A program made the translations under genes and the position numbers. From positions 62,001-126,000 of the forward strand of contig NZ_PCOQ01000018.1 of the NCBI RefSeq assembly GCF_002975275.1: a stretch of 64,000 nt of DNA, given 5' to 3'. Of this stretch, positions 18,173 to 26,871 are shown piece by piece. Numbering within the stretch: the stretch's first letter is position 1; each line of letters starts with the position of its first letter. The notes beneath the pieces were generated by a model that saw nothing but the letters and a program-made list of their open reading frames with translations, was not told where the DNA came from and did not search any database. This stretch comes from Achromobacter sp. MYb9 (lineage in GTDB: Bacteria; Pseudomonadota; Gammaproteobacteria; Burkholderiales; Burkholderiaceae_B).

Positions 18173-19330
18173 CTATTGCGATACGCCGGATGAACTGGAG
18201 CCCGAATCGCTGTCGATAGCCCGCGTGGCGCTGAAGCCTGCGCTCATCGTGACGCGGAACGCCGACAAGACCTTCTGCACCTGGGTAAACGGCGCATCCG
18301 AAATGTAGATGGCCTGGCCTTCCTGCACGGTAAATTCGCGCGCCAGCGCCACCTGCTCCGGCCGGGTCAGGTCAAACTGGTAGACCACGGGCAGCATGTC
18401 GGGCTTGCCGGCCACGCCAGCCTTTGCAGGCGTGAACAGGAACACCGAGCGCGGGTCGGCCAGCTTGTCGTCAAGCCCCCGGGAATCGGCCAGGGCATCC
18501 AGCACGCTGTAGTTGCGCTTGCTGATGGCCACGCGCCCCTGGGTGCCCGCCGCGCCCAGCACGGTCAGATATTCGCGGGAGTCATAGGCGGTGATGACAT
18601 CGCCCGGCCGCAGCAGGATGTCGTTGTTCTGGTTGCGGTAGATATCCGACAGCCGCACCGACGCAACCTGGTTATCGCGACGCAGGCTGATGACGAGCTG
18701 CTCGGGATTCGTCTGCACGGGCGCGGCCTGCGCCAGCGCGCTGCTCAGGCGCTGCGCGGTCTGCGTGATGGGAAACATGCCGGGCTTGGTCAGATTGCCC
18801 TGCACCGTCACCATCTGTCCGCGCGCGTCGGCCGCACGGGTCACGCTGACGTCGGCGCCCACGACCAGCTTGGCCAGGCGCGCAACGATCGCATCATGCA
18901 GCTTGCCCAGCGTCAGGCCCTCGGCCTTGAATTTTCCAAGGATCGGGAAGGTGACATTCCCCGACCGGTCGATCTCCTGGTTACCCAGGTCGCTCACGCC
19001 GGACGGGTCCGCGGCGAAGACGCCCAGCCCGCCGCGCTCCCAGACCTTCACATTGATACCATCGCCAGGCACCAGACTGTCGAAGCCCGCTTGCGTCAGA
19101 TCGCGATAGCGCACGGGAAAATCAGCCACGTCGGGCACCCTGCTTTTCTGCACCAGGTCACGCGACACGGGCATCACCACGACATCCTTGTCGTCGTGTG
19201 CCCCCGTCATCTCGCTTAGCATCGGGCCAGAACGCGGCAGTTGGCAGCCCGTCAGTGAAAGCGCGGAAAGCAGCATCAGGGCCAGGGCCGCGTTGCGCCG
19301 CAGGCCCGGAGCCGGGACGTTCATTTGCAT
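18173..19330 (-). CDS. vexA: VexA-like outer-membrane polysaccharide export lipoprotein (OPX family)
   Basis: 385 residues from ATG 19330, which has AAAGGA just upstream. A TTG 14 codons earlier would abut tviE but hides the signal. The N-terminus carries a lipoprotein signal ending SLTGC. A polysaccharide export (Poly_export) domain lies at about residues 75-180 (LVPGDGINVKVWE, then ITFPILGKFKAEGLTLGKL-type motifs) with following SLBB-like repeats (VQGNLTKPGMFPI, LRPGDVITAYDS). OPX proteins such as Wza and VexA form the outer-membrane channel through which capsule leaves the cell. Genes for the permease (vexB) and co-polymerase (vexD) follow in the same operon. Confidence 0.87.
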   Translation of the reverse strand: MQMNVPAPGLRRNAALALMLLSALSLTGCQLPRSGPMLSEMTGAHDDKDVVVMPVSRDLVQKSRVPDVADFPVRYRDLTQAGFDSLVPGDGINVKVWERGGLGVFAADPSGVSDLGNQEIDRSGNVTFPILGKFKAEGLTLGKLHDAIVARLAKLVVGADVSVTRAADARGQMVTVQGNLTKPGMFPITQTAQRLSSALAQAAPVQTNPEQLVISLRRDNQVASVRLSDIYRNQNNDILLRPGDVITAYDSREYLTVLGAAGTQGRVAISKRNYSVLDALADSRGLDDKLADPRSVFLFTPAKAGVAGKPDMLPVVYQFDLTRPEQVALAREFTVQEGQAIYISDAPFTQVQKVLSAFRVTMSAGFSATRAIDSDSGSSSSGVSQ

Positions 19331-19372
19331 AAAATCCTTTAGCGTTAGCAGCTCGAAAAGATAAGCGGCCAA

Positions 19373-21424
19373 TCAGGCTTGCATCAAGCGCATGGGCTGC
19401 AGATCCATGCTCTCGTCGTTTTCGGACACGGGCATGCACAGCGCCAGGAACTTGGTCAGCATCGCGTCAAGCGAAAACAGTTTTTGCGCCCGGTGGCGGC
19501 TATGCGCCCGCAGTTGCTCGTTGCTGCGCACCTGGTCCACCATCGAGGCGACTTTTTCGCAGGCCTCGTGCAGATCGGGATGATCGACATCGCTGAGCAA
19601 GTGGCCGGTCTCGTTTTCGACGAAACACTCTCCCGCACCACCGGCAGGCGTCGAGATCACCGGCACCCCCAGCAGCTGGGCTTCGATCAGCACGTTCGGC
19701 AAGCCTTCGTACCGGGACAGCAGCACGCTGGCATCCATTTGCGAATACCAATAACCGACGTGGTTCGATAAGCCCACAAGCAGCAGCCGGTCGGTCACGC
19801 TCAGCTCTTCTGCAAGTGCCTCGATATTCTCTCGAAGACGGCCATCGCCCACGATGACGAAGCGCGCTTGCGGGCGTTCCTTCAGATAGAGCGCGGCAAG
19901 CTTGATCCACAGTTGTGGACGTTTATCCGGCTCCAGCCGGAAGACGCCACCAATGGTCTCGGTCGCGTCCGTCGTGCTTTCCTGGAACGCCTTCCACTTT
20001 TCCTTATCGGCGTCGGAGGCGTCGGTCGCCAGATCCGGCACGCCGTTGTACAGGATGTGAAAACGCATGATGGGAATGCCCAGCCATTCGGAATAGGCTT
20101 CCGCCGCCTTGCGGCTATTGCTGACGAAGACCACCCCGGGCACCTGGGCCAAGGCCTGGTAGAGCTCGGGATACTCTTCGCGGAAGCGGTCTTTGCGGAT
20201 ATTGGGCGGCAGTCCGCGGAAGACGAGGTGAATGGTCGGCGTGCCGGCAAGCAGCGCCGCCAATGCGCCAAACAGGCAGGTTCCGTCTTGCCACAGACTT
20301 ACCACGTCAAACGAGACGGCACGCAACACCGGCGCCAGGCGCGTCACGCCATAGTGAACCGGCGGGGGCAATTGCTCCAGCAAACGCGCCAGGCTGCCCT
20401 CGGGAACGGGCTGATGGGACACGGACACGGCGGGCAGCTTGTTGATTTCCGTGACAGGAATCTGCGCCTTGACCAGCACGGGCAGGAAGAAATCCAGCTC
20501 CTGCTTCTTGGGCGAGCCCGGTGGTTCGGTGTGCTGTTTCACCAGCACCTCCACCTTCTTCGGCTTCATCAGCACCTCGGCCGGCCGCTGCTCGGGAAAC
20601 GCTGCCAGACGGGTCAGTTCGCCGGCAAGCCGCGTCAGCTGACGCTCGGCGCCGCCCGGCCCCAGGCTGCCGGTAACCAGCGCCACGGACACGGGTTTGT
20701 CCGGCGAATTCTCGGCAACCTGCCGATCGCGAAAGTGCAGGATCGCGTGTTTCATCGACACGATCCTGATGTCCTTTCCGGCCAGCCCCTCTTCGGACTC
20801 GAAGCGCTGGTAGAAGGCATAGTCGCTTGCCAGTCCGTCGGCAAGTTCCGCCGCCTTGCTGCCCGGCGTCAGGTGCTTGGCCACCGGCGCAATCGCCTCG
20901 AACGCATCAGCCAGCAAGCCGCGTTTGCGCAAGCGCTTGGCAAACTCGACGCGCATGTTCCGGTCGGTGTACTGCGTGATCAGCCGGCGGAACAGCGCGT
21001 CCGATTGGTCGTGCGCGCGAATGTCGCTAAGCAGCTTGGCCCGCGCGAACAAGCGGTCGGGATTATCCGTCGACTCGGGCAGATGGCGGTCAACCAGCTC
21101 CAACGCCTGGTCGACATGCCGTTCCTTCACCAGGCGGGTTGCGCAATAGCGGACGATCTGAAGGTCGTCCGGGCACTCCTGCAACAGCGTTGCCCACTGC
21201 TCCGCCATGCCCTCGTTCAAGCCCGCCGACTCCTTCAGCCTGAGCAGAAGAAAGCGGACCTTCGAATCTTCCAAGTGATCGCGCGCCAGCACTTTCGCGC
21301 GAGCCAGGTTTTCCTGTGCGACTTGAACCCGCCCTGAAGCCGCGACGATTTCCTCTAATTGGGCCTGAACCCATTGAAGGTCGGACTTGGCGTCCGCACG
21401 CTCGGTGATCAGTGGTGGATTCAT
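19373..21424 (-). CDS. tviE: TviE-like GT4 glycosyltransferase with N-terminal TPR region
   Basis: 683 residues. Residues 1 to about 230 are helical repeats. The C-terminal half (about 380-660) is a GT-B family 4 glycosyltransferase: the nucleotide-sugar site VIVGDGRLRENIEALAE, and the EX7E motif in YEGLPNVLIEAQLLG followed by GVPVISTPAGG. In the Salmonella Vi locus TviE is the candidate polymerase that joins GalNAcA units. The start codon overlaps the tviD stop as ATGA, so the two are coupled. The protein is about 100 residues longer than the Salmonella form because of the TPR part. The sugar specificity cannot be read from the sequence. Confidence 0.8.
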   Translation of the reverse strand: MNPPLITERADAKSDLQWVQAQLEEIVAASGRVQVAQENLARAKVLARDHLEDSKVRFLLLRLKESAGLNEGMAEQWATLLQECPDDLQIVRYCATRLVKERHVDQALELVDRHLPESTDNPDRLFARAKLLSDIRAHDQSDALFRRLITQYTDRNMRVEFAKRLRKRGLLADAFEAIAPVAKHLTPGSKAAELADGLASDYAFYQRFESEEGLAGKDIRIVSMKHAILHFRDRQVAENSPDKPVSVALVTGSLGPGGAERQLTRLAGELTRLAAFPEQRPAEVLMKPKKVEVLVKQHTEPPGSPKKQELDFFLPVLVKAQIPVTEINKLPAVSVSHQPVPEGSLARLLEQLPPPVHYGVTRLAPVLRAVSFDVVSLWQDGTCLFGALAALLAGTPTIHLVFRGLPPNIRKDRFREEYPELYQALAQVPGVVFVSNSRKAAEAYSEWLGIPIMRFHILYNGVPDLATDASDADKEKWKAFQESTTDATETIGGVFRLEPDKRPQLWIKLAALYLKERPQARFVIVGDGRLRENIEALAEELSVTDRLLLVGLSNHVGYWYSQMDASVLLSRYEGLPNVLIEAQLLGVPVISTPAGGAGECFVENETGHLLSDVDHPDLHEACEKVASMVDQVRSNEQLRAHSRHRAQKLFSLDAMLTKFLALCMPVSENDESMDLQPMRLMQA

Positions 21425-23907
21425 GCCGCCTTTCTCCGGTTTATCTTCTCGATCCAGACCTGGCAGCGCTCGATGTAATGGTCGAACTGAGCCGGATTAT
21501 CGGAACGTTCCTGGAGCTTTTTCCAGTGAGGCAAGGCCTGCTCGAAGCGATGCAACCGCATGGCGCCAACGGCGGCCAGGCGCAGGCCGATCGGATCTTC
21601 CGGCACGAGTTGCACGATCTTCTCGCCAAGCGCCAGGCGTTCGGTCGCGCTTGCGGGGTCAAGCGCGCGCGCTTCGGCATACAGAACGGTAAGGATGCGG
21701 CGCTTTTCACGGTCGACTTCGGTCATCTCGGGCCACGACTGCGCAACGCGCTCCAGCAGGGTCCAGGCCGCCTGATGATCGCCGGCGGACAAGCTTTCAC
21801 GGGCGCCACGAATGGCGCGCGGTCCAAGCCTGCCCAACTGGCGTTCTGCTTCTTCCTTGGCGCCCTGGTCGGCCGACGGATGGGAAAGCACCATCTTGTA
21901 GGCGTCAATGGCTTCGCCGTACCAGCCGCCGTTGAACGCGGCACGCGCAAAGAACAACTGCGCGCTGAACGGGGCGGATTCGCCGGCGGCGGCCTGTGCA
22001 AGGTGCCGCATGGCGGTTTGCTTGTCGCCCAGCGCGTCGGCTGCCCGGCCGCGCATGGCGTCCAGCTCGGGGAAGGCAACTTGGGTATCGATAGCGATAT
22101 CCGTCAGGTCGATCACTTCCTTGTGGTTGCCCGCCAGCAGTGCGGCCCGCACGCCAAGACGCATGGCGCGCTCGAAGGCACGCTGCGCGCGCGCACCGGT
22201 CAAGGCGTTGGGATTCAGCAGGCGGTGCGCGCAAATCCTTTCGGCTGCGTCGCGCAGGCGCCCTTCTTCCAGGGCGCGATTGCCTTCTTCGGCCCATGCC
22301 GTGGACTGCGCCAGCAGCCATTCCGAAATATCTTGCTGCTCGCTGTCGGCCAGGTGGCAAGACGCCGCCAGCGCCGCCGCGGCCATGATGAAGCCGCGCC
22401 ACGAGGCTTCCTTGACCAGCTCCAGCGCAACGACGTCGTCCAGCGCGGGGGATTCGGTCGCCAAAGTGCGCAGTCCGGTGCGATCCCCGGCCAGCAGGCG
22501 GTCACGCCACAGCACGGCAAAGCCGCGTCCGTATGCGGGCATGACCGCGCGGACTTCATGTACCCAGCGGATGGCGGCTTCCATGTCGCCGCTCGTCTGC
22601 AGCATGGACAGCACCGTATCGGCGGCTTCGACCGCGCTTGCGTCTTCCGGGGACGAGATGCGGAACAACTGCTTCCAATTGCCCAGGGCCTCGTCCACGT
22701 AGCCCAGCTGGGCCGCGGACACGGCGGCGATCCGGACAATTTCGGGCGTCTCGATTTCGTCGCCCAGCAGGCCGGCCGCCAGCGAGTAGGCCACGTCATA
22801 GCGGCCCAGCTTGAACTGATTGCGCATCAGGATCTGCTCGGCCTTGCTGCCGGTTGCCACGCCGTCCGCGCCGTCCGCGCTGCCCAGCAGTGCAAGCGAC
22901 CCTTCGTAGTCGCCCAGCTCTTCCTGGATCCTGGCGAACAACAGCACATGATCGGGCAGACCGGGATGGCGGCGAAGCACGTCGCGCACGCGGCGCGATG
23001 CCTCGCGCAAGTTGCCCGAATCCCAGATCTTTTCGATACGTTCGACGCTTTCGTCGGCCGCGAGCTTGGGCACCGCAACCTGCGGCGTGGTGCCGCTCAT
23101 CCGCGGACGCATGAAATTCTTGAACCAGTCCACGTACAGGCGCTCGGCAAAGAGCGGGGTGTAGTGGGTCAGGTCCAGGCCGCCGTCTTCCATCGCTTCG
23201 GCTTGCCCGACCTTGTTCATCAACGGCGTCGGATCGTAGCAAGGCACGCCGATGCGCTGCGCGATTTCCGTCACCGCGGAGATCAGCTGCTGCCGCTGCT
23301 CGATCGGCATGTTGTCAGGGGTCAGGGCGTTGACGTGCGTGACGAACACCACCTTGTCCCGGCCGATCAGATCGACCAGTTGACGCATTTCCGCCTCGAT
23401 CTCTTCATCCGTCTGATCGCGCTTCACGATACGCGACAGCAGTTCGCGGTCCTCGGACGACAGGCTCTTGAAGACCGGATCCTGGTCCAGCAACGCGCGC
23501 CTTTCGGCCAGCCGGTCAGCATGCGCCATCGACCAGAACGTCCGGGTGCGGGTACGGTCGGCGAAGAATTCGCTGAAGTAGCGCACCACGTAGTTGGACT
23601 GGATGGGATAACCGTCGATGGTCAGCAGCTTGCGCGAAGATAGCTCGACCATGTAGAGATCGGCCGGCTTATGCGTTCCGCGGCGAGCCTGCTCGCCATT
23701 CGAGGGGCGGAAGATCAGGCGCTGGACGTCGGCGGGAATATCGCCGTGGCCGAACATGAACCGGGCCTGCTGAAGCGCCTCGGCGCTGGTATGCACGAAA
23801 CCGTAGTTACGCCCGAGTTGCAGTTTGATCGGATAGCGTCCCACGGCATCGCGCAGCGGCGTATGGATGCGGCACGTGCCAATCGGAGCAGTGGTAAATG
23901 CAGTCAT
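21421..23907 (-). CDS. tviD: TviD-like protein: SGNH-like N-terminal domain plus TPR array (putative Vi O-acetyltransferase)
   Basis: 828 residues, close to the ~830 of Salmonella TviD; GGAGAG lies 7 bp before the ATG. The N-terminal ~270 residues have hydrolase/acyltransferase-like blocks: GTCR at 10-13, HVN at 191-193 and D245-L-T-H248, which fits the block I, III and V pattern of an SGNH fold with a DxxH dyad. From about residue 290 to the end there are TPR-like helical repeats (for example GDYEGSLALLG, GDKQTAMRHLAQAA). In Vi biosynthesis TviD is linked to O-acetylation of the polymer. It lies between tviB and tviE; the 39-bp gap after tviB leaves no room for tviC. Confidence 0.8.
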   Translation of the reverse strand: MTAFTTAPIGTCRIHTPLRDAVGRYPIKLQLGRNYGFVHTSAEALQQARFMFGHGDIPADVQRLIFRPSNGEQARRGTHKPADLYMVELSSRKLLTIDGYPIQSNYVVRYFSEFFADRTRTRTFWSMAHADRLAERRALLDQDPVFKSLSSEDRELLSRIVKRDQTDEEIEAEMRQLVDLIGRDKVVFVTHVNALTPDNMPIEQRQQLISAVTEIAQRIGVPCYDPTPLMNKVGQAEAMEDGGLDLTHYTPLFAERLYVDWFKNFMRPRMSGTTPQVAVPKLAADESVERIEKIWDSGNLREASRRVRDVLRRHPGLPDHVLLFARIQEELGDYEGSLALLGSADGADGVATGSKAEQILMRNQFKLGRYDVAYSLAAGLLGDEIETPEIVRIAAVSAAQLGYVDEALGNWKQLFRISSPEDASAVEAADTVLSMLQTSGDMEAAIRWVHEVRAVMPAYGRGFAVLWRDRLLAGDRTGLRTLATESPALDDVVALELVKEASWRGFIMAAAALAASCHLADSEQQDISEWLLAQSTAWAEEGNRALEEGRLRDAAERICAHRLLNPNALTGARAQRAFERAMRLGVRAALLAGNHKEVIDLTDIAIDTQVAFPELDAMRGRAADALGDKQTAMRHLAQAAAGESAPFSAQLFFARAAFNGGWYGEAIDAYKMVLSHPSADQGAKEEAERQLGRLGPRAIRGARESLSAGDHQAAWTLLERVAQSWPEMTEVDREKRRILTVLYAEARALDPASATERLALGEKIVQLVPEDPIGLRLAAVGAMRLHRFEQALPHWKKLQERSDNPAQFDHYIERCQVWIEKINRRKAA

Positions 23908-23946
23908 TCTGGGTCTCTCCTGCAGTGATGGGTAGCGAGACCGAAC

Positions 23947-25224
23947 TTAAAGAGTCCAGTACAAGAGGTCGGAGGCAAGCCGTTTGCTGTCAAGCACGGA
24001 CTTCAGGTCGCAGACCATCCCGCCGCTCTTGACCAGACTGGGCATGTCTTCCCAGATGGCGTCCATGGTTTCGCGATGCGGAACCGCCAGGATCAGCACA
24101 TCCATGTCTCGGAACTCGCCGCGCTCGACGAGCTTGATGCCGTATTCGTGCTCCATCTGGCCCGCGTCTGCCATCGGGTCGCAGGCCACCGGCGTAATGC
24201 CGTACTTGCCCAGCGCGTTGTACAGATCGACCACTTTCGAATTGCGGATGTCGGGCACGTTTTCCTTGAACGTCATCCCCAGGATGCCGACGCGGGTCGA
24301 CGCATTCAGGCGGCCGTTGCGGGCCAGGGTCTGAACGATCCGCGAGGCAACGTGGTTGGCCATGCCGTCATTGATGCGGCGGCCCGACAAGATCACCTCG
24401 GGGTGATAGCCCAGCTCTTGCGCCTTGGACGTCAGGTAGTACGGGTCGACGCCGATGCAGTGGCCGCCGACGAGGCCGGGCGTGAACTTCAGGAAATTCC
24501 ACTTGGTGCCTGCCGCAGCCAGCACTTCCGACGTGCGGATGCCGACCAGATCGCAGATCTTCGACATTTCGTTCATCAACGCGATGTTGATGTCGCGCTG
24601 CGTGTTCTCAAGCACCTTCGCGGCTTCGGCCACTTTGATCGAAGAGGCGCGATGCACGCCCGCGTCGATGATCTTCTCGTAGACGCCAGCGATGACTTCC
24701 AGCGAGGCCTCGTCCTGGCCGGACACGATCTTGACGATCTTCTCCAGCGGATGCTCACGGTCGCCCGGATTGATCCGTTCAGGGCTGTAGCCCAGCTTGA
24801 AGTCGACGCCGCAGCGCAAGCCGGACACCTTCTCCAGCTCGGGGCCGCAGATTTCCTCGGTTGCGCCCGGGTGGACGGTGGATTCGAAGACCACGATGCA
24901 TCCAGGACGCAACACGGGGCCGATCGACCGGCAAGCCCGGACCAGCAGCGAGAAATCCGGATTGTTCTTCTCGTCGACGGGTGTCGGCACGGCCACGACG
25001 AAGAAGTCGCAGCCTTCCAATTCCGTCACCTGGTCGGTGAACTGCATGGGGGAAGCCAGCAATGCGTCGCGTTCGATTTCGCCAGTCCAGTCATCACCCT
25101 CTTTCAGCCGTGCGATTCGACGCTTGTCCACATCAAAGCCAATGACATCAAAGCGCTTGGAAAATGCGACGGCTACGGGCAGGCCGACATATCCAAGGCC
25201 ACACACTGCGATTCTCTTTACCAC
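23947..25224 (-). CDS. tviB: TviB-like UDP-N-acetylglucosamine 6-dehydrogenase
   Basis: 425 residues from GTG 25224, chosen because TGAGG lies 6 bp upstream; a GTG at 25236 adds four residues but has no ribosome-binding site. It has an N-terminal Rossmann motif GLGYVGLPVA, the family core GYSPERINPGD, the long conserved KVAEAAKVLENTQRDINIAL, and the active-site Cys in GGHCIGVDPYY. It resembles TviB/WbpO more than the glucose-type enzyme found later in the window. TviB oxidises UDP-GlcNAc at C6 to UDP-GlcNAcA, the first dedicated Vi precursor step. It is the first gene of the capsule operon, downstream of an AT-rich leader. Confidence 0.87.
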   Translation of the reverse strand: MVKRIAVCGLGYVGLPVAVAFSKRFDVIGFDVDKRRIARLKEGDDWTGEIERDALLASPMQFTDQVTELEGCDFFVVAVPTPVDEKNNPDFSLLVRACRSIGPVLRPGCIVVFESTVHPGATEEICGPELEKVSGLRCGVDFKLGYSPERINPGDREHPLEKIVKIVSGQDEASLEVIAGVYEKIIDAGVHRASSIKVAEAAKVLENTQRDINIALMNEMSKICDLVGIRTSEVLAAAGTKWNFLKFTPGLVGGHCIGVDPYYLTSKAQELGYHPEVILSGRRINDGMANHVASRIVQTLARNGRLNASTRVGILGMTFKENVPDIRNSKVVDLYNALGKYGITPVACDPMADAGQMEHEYGIKLVERGEFRDMDVLILAVPHRETMDAIWEDMPSLVKSGGMVCDLKSVLDSKRLASDLLYWTL

Positions 25225-25837
25225 GGGGGACCTCACTGTTTTCGTCGTGTCGAAGACACTAGAAATCGACGCCCAACGACACGTATTCGATATGAAATCG
25301 AAGGACGTTTGTCCTGGGTTGGGCTGACAGATTGCTTAAGTTTGATTACAGCTCGATACCCAGATATACGTGTTGGGCGACGAGCCAACGAATCGTAGAT
25401 GGGTCACACAGCAAACTTCTTTCTAAAAATTTTTATTGCTGTGCAAATAAGTCGGGGGGTCGGTAATAAACCTAGGGAATCCCCTCAAATAATTACATTC
25501 ATTACACAAACCGCAACATTGGCGAGCCGCCAAGTTGTTAATAAATATTAAAAAGCGTTTTTCTTATTTTTGTTTAACCAAACTGAAAAGACATAATACC
25601 CCAGCGGGCGCTATTTATTAATACTCCCGGGTAATGACGGGATAAATGATCTGATCGTCCCACATATTGGGCTTATAGCGCGCGAGTCAGCGCGGCCTCA
25701 CGCCCGTAAACCCCCGGCTTACACGGCCAAACCCCTCCATCACCTCTTAATTGGAAACATCGATCAACCTTGTGTTTAATACCTGCCTGCCGTGCGCATC
25801 GAAATTCGCTAGCGCTTGGCTGCTCAAGGCTTGACCC
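25225..25837. promoter_or_regulatory. AT-rich leader/promoter region of the Vi-like capsule operon
   Basis: About 600 bp without a convincing gene between tviB and the LysR gene. The stretch 25400-25640 is strikingly AT-rich against the GC-rich surroundings (aaatttttattg, ttaataaatattaaaaagcg, ttcttatttttg). It contains short dyads: TTCGAT-N5-ATCGAA at 25286-25302, GGAC-GTTT-GTCC at 25303-25314 and TTGGCG-AGC-CGCCAA. This fits a long, regulated leader, possibly silenced by an H-NS/MvaT/Bv3F-type protein. No TviA homologue is encoded here. I did not fix an exact promoter. Confidence 0.5.
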
Positions 25838-26731
25838 TCAGTTCGCGCTTGCCACTTCCCGCAAGGCGCCAATCAGCAATTCGGCCGGCCGGGACAATGA
25901 TCGCCCTGCGCGGCGCAAGATGCCGATGAATCGATACAGGGGGGGATTCTCGATCGAAATGCGCCGCAGGCGCTGTGCATCGCCTCCGCCCACAACCAGC
26001 TCTGAAAGGATGGCCACGCCAAGTCCCTGAGCCGCCATCGCAATGATGGTCGAGTTATAGACGGCCTCATAGGCTGCGGGCAGCGAGATCTTGTTTTTGT
26101 CGGCCGCAGCCTCGATGTGCATGCGGATGCTGCTTTCCCTGACGGGCAGGATAAGCGGCGGACCGGCCAGGTCCTTGAGGGTCACGGAATTCCGTGTCGT
26201 CCACGGGTAGTCCGGCGCGACAAAAGCGCAAAAGCGGTCGGTCATCAATTTCTCCCAGACCAGCTCCTGATCGCGTTTGACGGGGCTGCCAACGCCAAAA
26301 TCCACTTCCCCGTTTCGGATCATGTAGTTCAGGCGCGCGGCCACGGTGTCGCGGATGCGGACCGTGATACGCGGATAGTCGCGATTGAGCCGATGAATCG
26401 CACGAGGCAGCAACCCCGCAGCCACCGAAGGCAACGCCGCCACAGTCACCGTGCCCCGGTCGGGGTCGTTTGCCTCTCGGGCATGGGTGACCAGATCTTC
26501 GATTTCGGCAACCACGCGTTCGATGCGGGGGAACAGCTCCTGCCCGTGCGGCGTCAACGTCACGCTTCGGCGATTGCGGTCGAACAGTTGCGTACGCAGA
26601 TGCGTTTCAAGCTGCTGGATCTGGATCGTCAGCGCCGACTGAGAAATGTTCAGTTCGTACGCGGCCCGGGTGAAGTTGCCCAGGCGGGCAATAGCGAGAA
26701 ACGCGCGCAACTGCTTGAGATCACCCAGCAT
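25838..26731 (-). CDS. LysR-family transcriptional regulator
   Basis: 297 residues, the usual LysR length. The N-terminal winged helix (residues about 4-63) reads LKQLRAFLAIARLGNFTRAAYELNISQSALTI-type, followed by the linker helix and a substrate-binding domain (90-297). It is transcribed away from the dehydrogenase/TRAP/uronate dehydrogenase genes, the classic arrangement for a LysR activator of the divergent operon. The likely inducer is the sugar acid taken up by that operon (inference). It is less likely to act on the capsule operon, whose start lies 600 bp downstream of its end. Confidence 0.9.
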   Translation of the reverse strand: MLGDLKQLRAFLAIARLGNFTRAAYELNISQSALTIQIQQLETHLRTQLFDRNRRSVTLTPHGQELFPRIERVVAEIEDLVTHAREANDPDRGTVTVAALPSVAAGLLPRAIHRLNRDYPRITVRIRDTVAARLNYMIRNGEVDFGVGSPVKRDQELVWEKLMTDRFCAFVAPDYPWTTRNSVTLKDLAGPPLILPVRESSIRMHIEAAADKNKISLPAAYEAVYNSTIIAMAAQGLGVAILSELVVGGGDAQRLRRISIENPPLYRFIGILRRAGRSLSRPAELLIGALREVASAN

Positions 26732-26788
26732 TACCGCCCTCCATGTCGATGACGCACCAGGTGAACTATTAATTTTTTCGAAGACACT

Positions 26789-26804
26789 ATTCGTTTATTT
26801 GAAT
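26789..26804. promoter_or_regulatory. Candidate LysR box (ATTC-N8-GAAT)
   Basis: In the 140-bp divergent region, ATTC and GAAT form a dyad with 8 bases between, giving a T-N11-A pattern typical of LysR sites. The region is AT-rich. The assignment rests on position and symmetry only. Confidence 0.4.
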
Positions 26805-26871
26805 TTTACCGATCACTACCGCGTATGTAAATTGTGGTGCAGCAGTTGTCCAGCCCTCTAACCAGGAACAA

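Noticed and set aside
21412-23643. 743-codon plus-strand open frame opposite tviD
   Set aside because: It is antisense to a clear coding gene in GC-rich DNA, and its His/Gln/Arg-rich composition is typical of such shadows.
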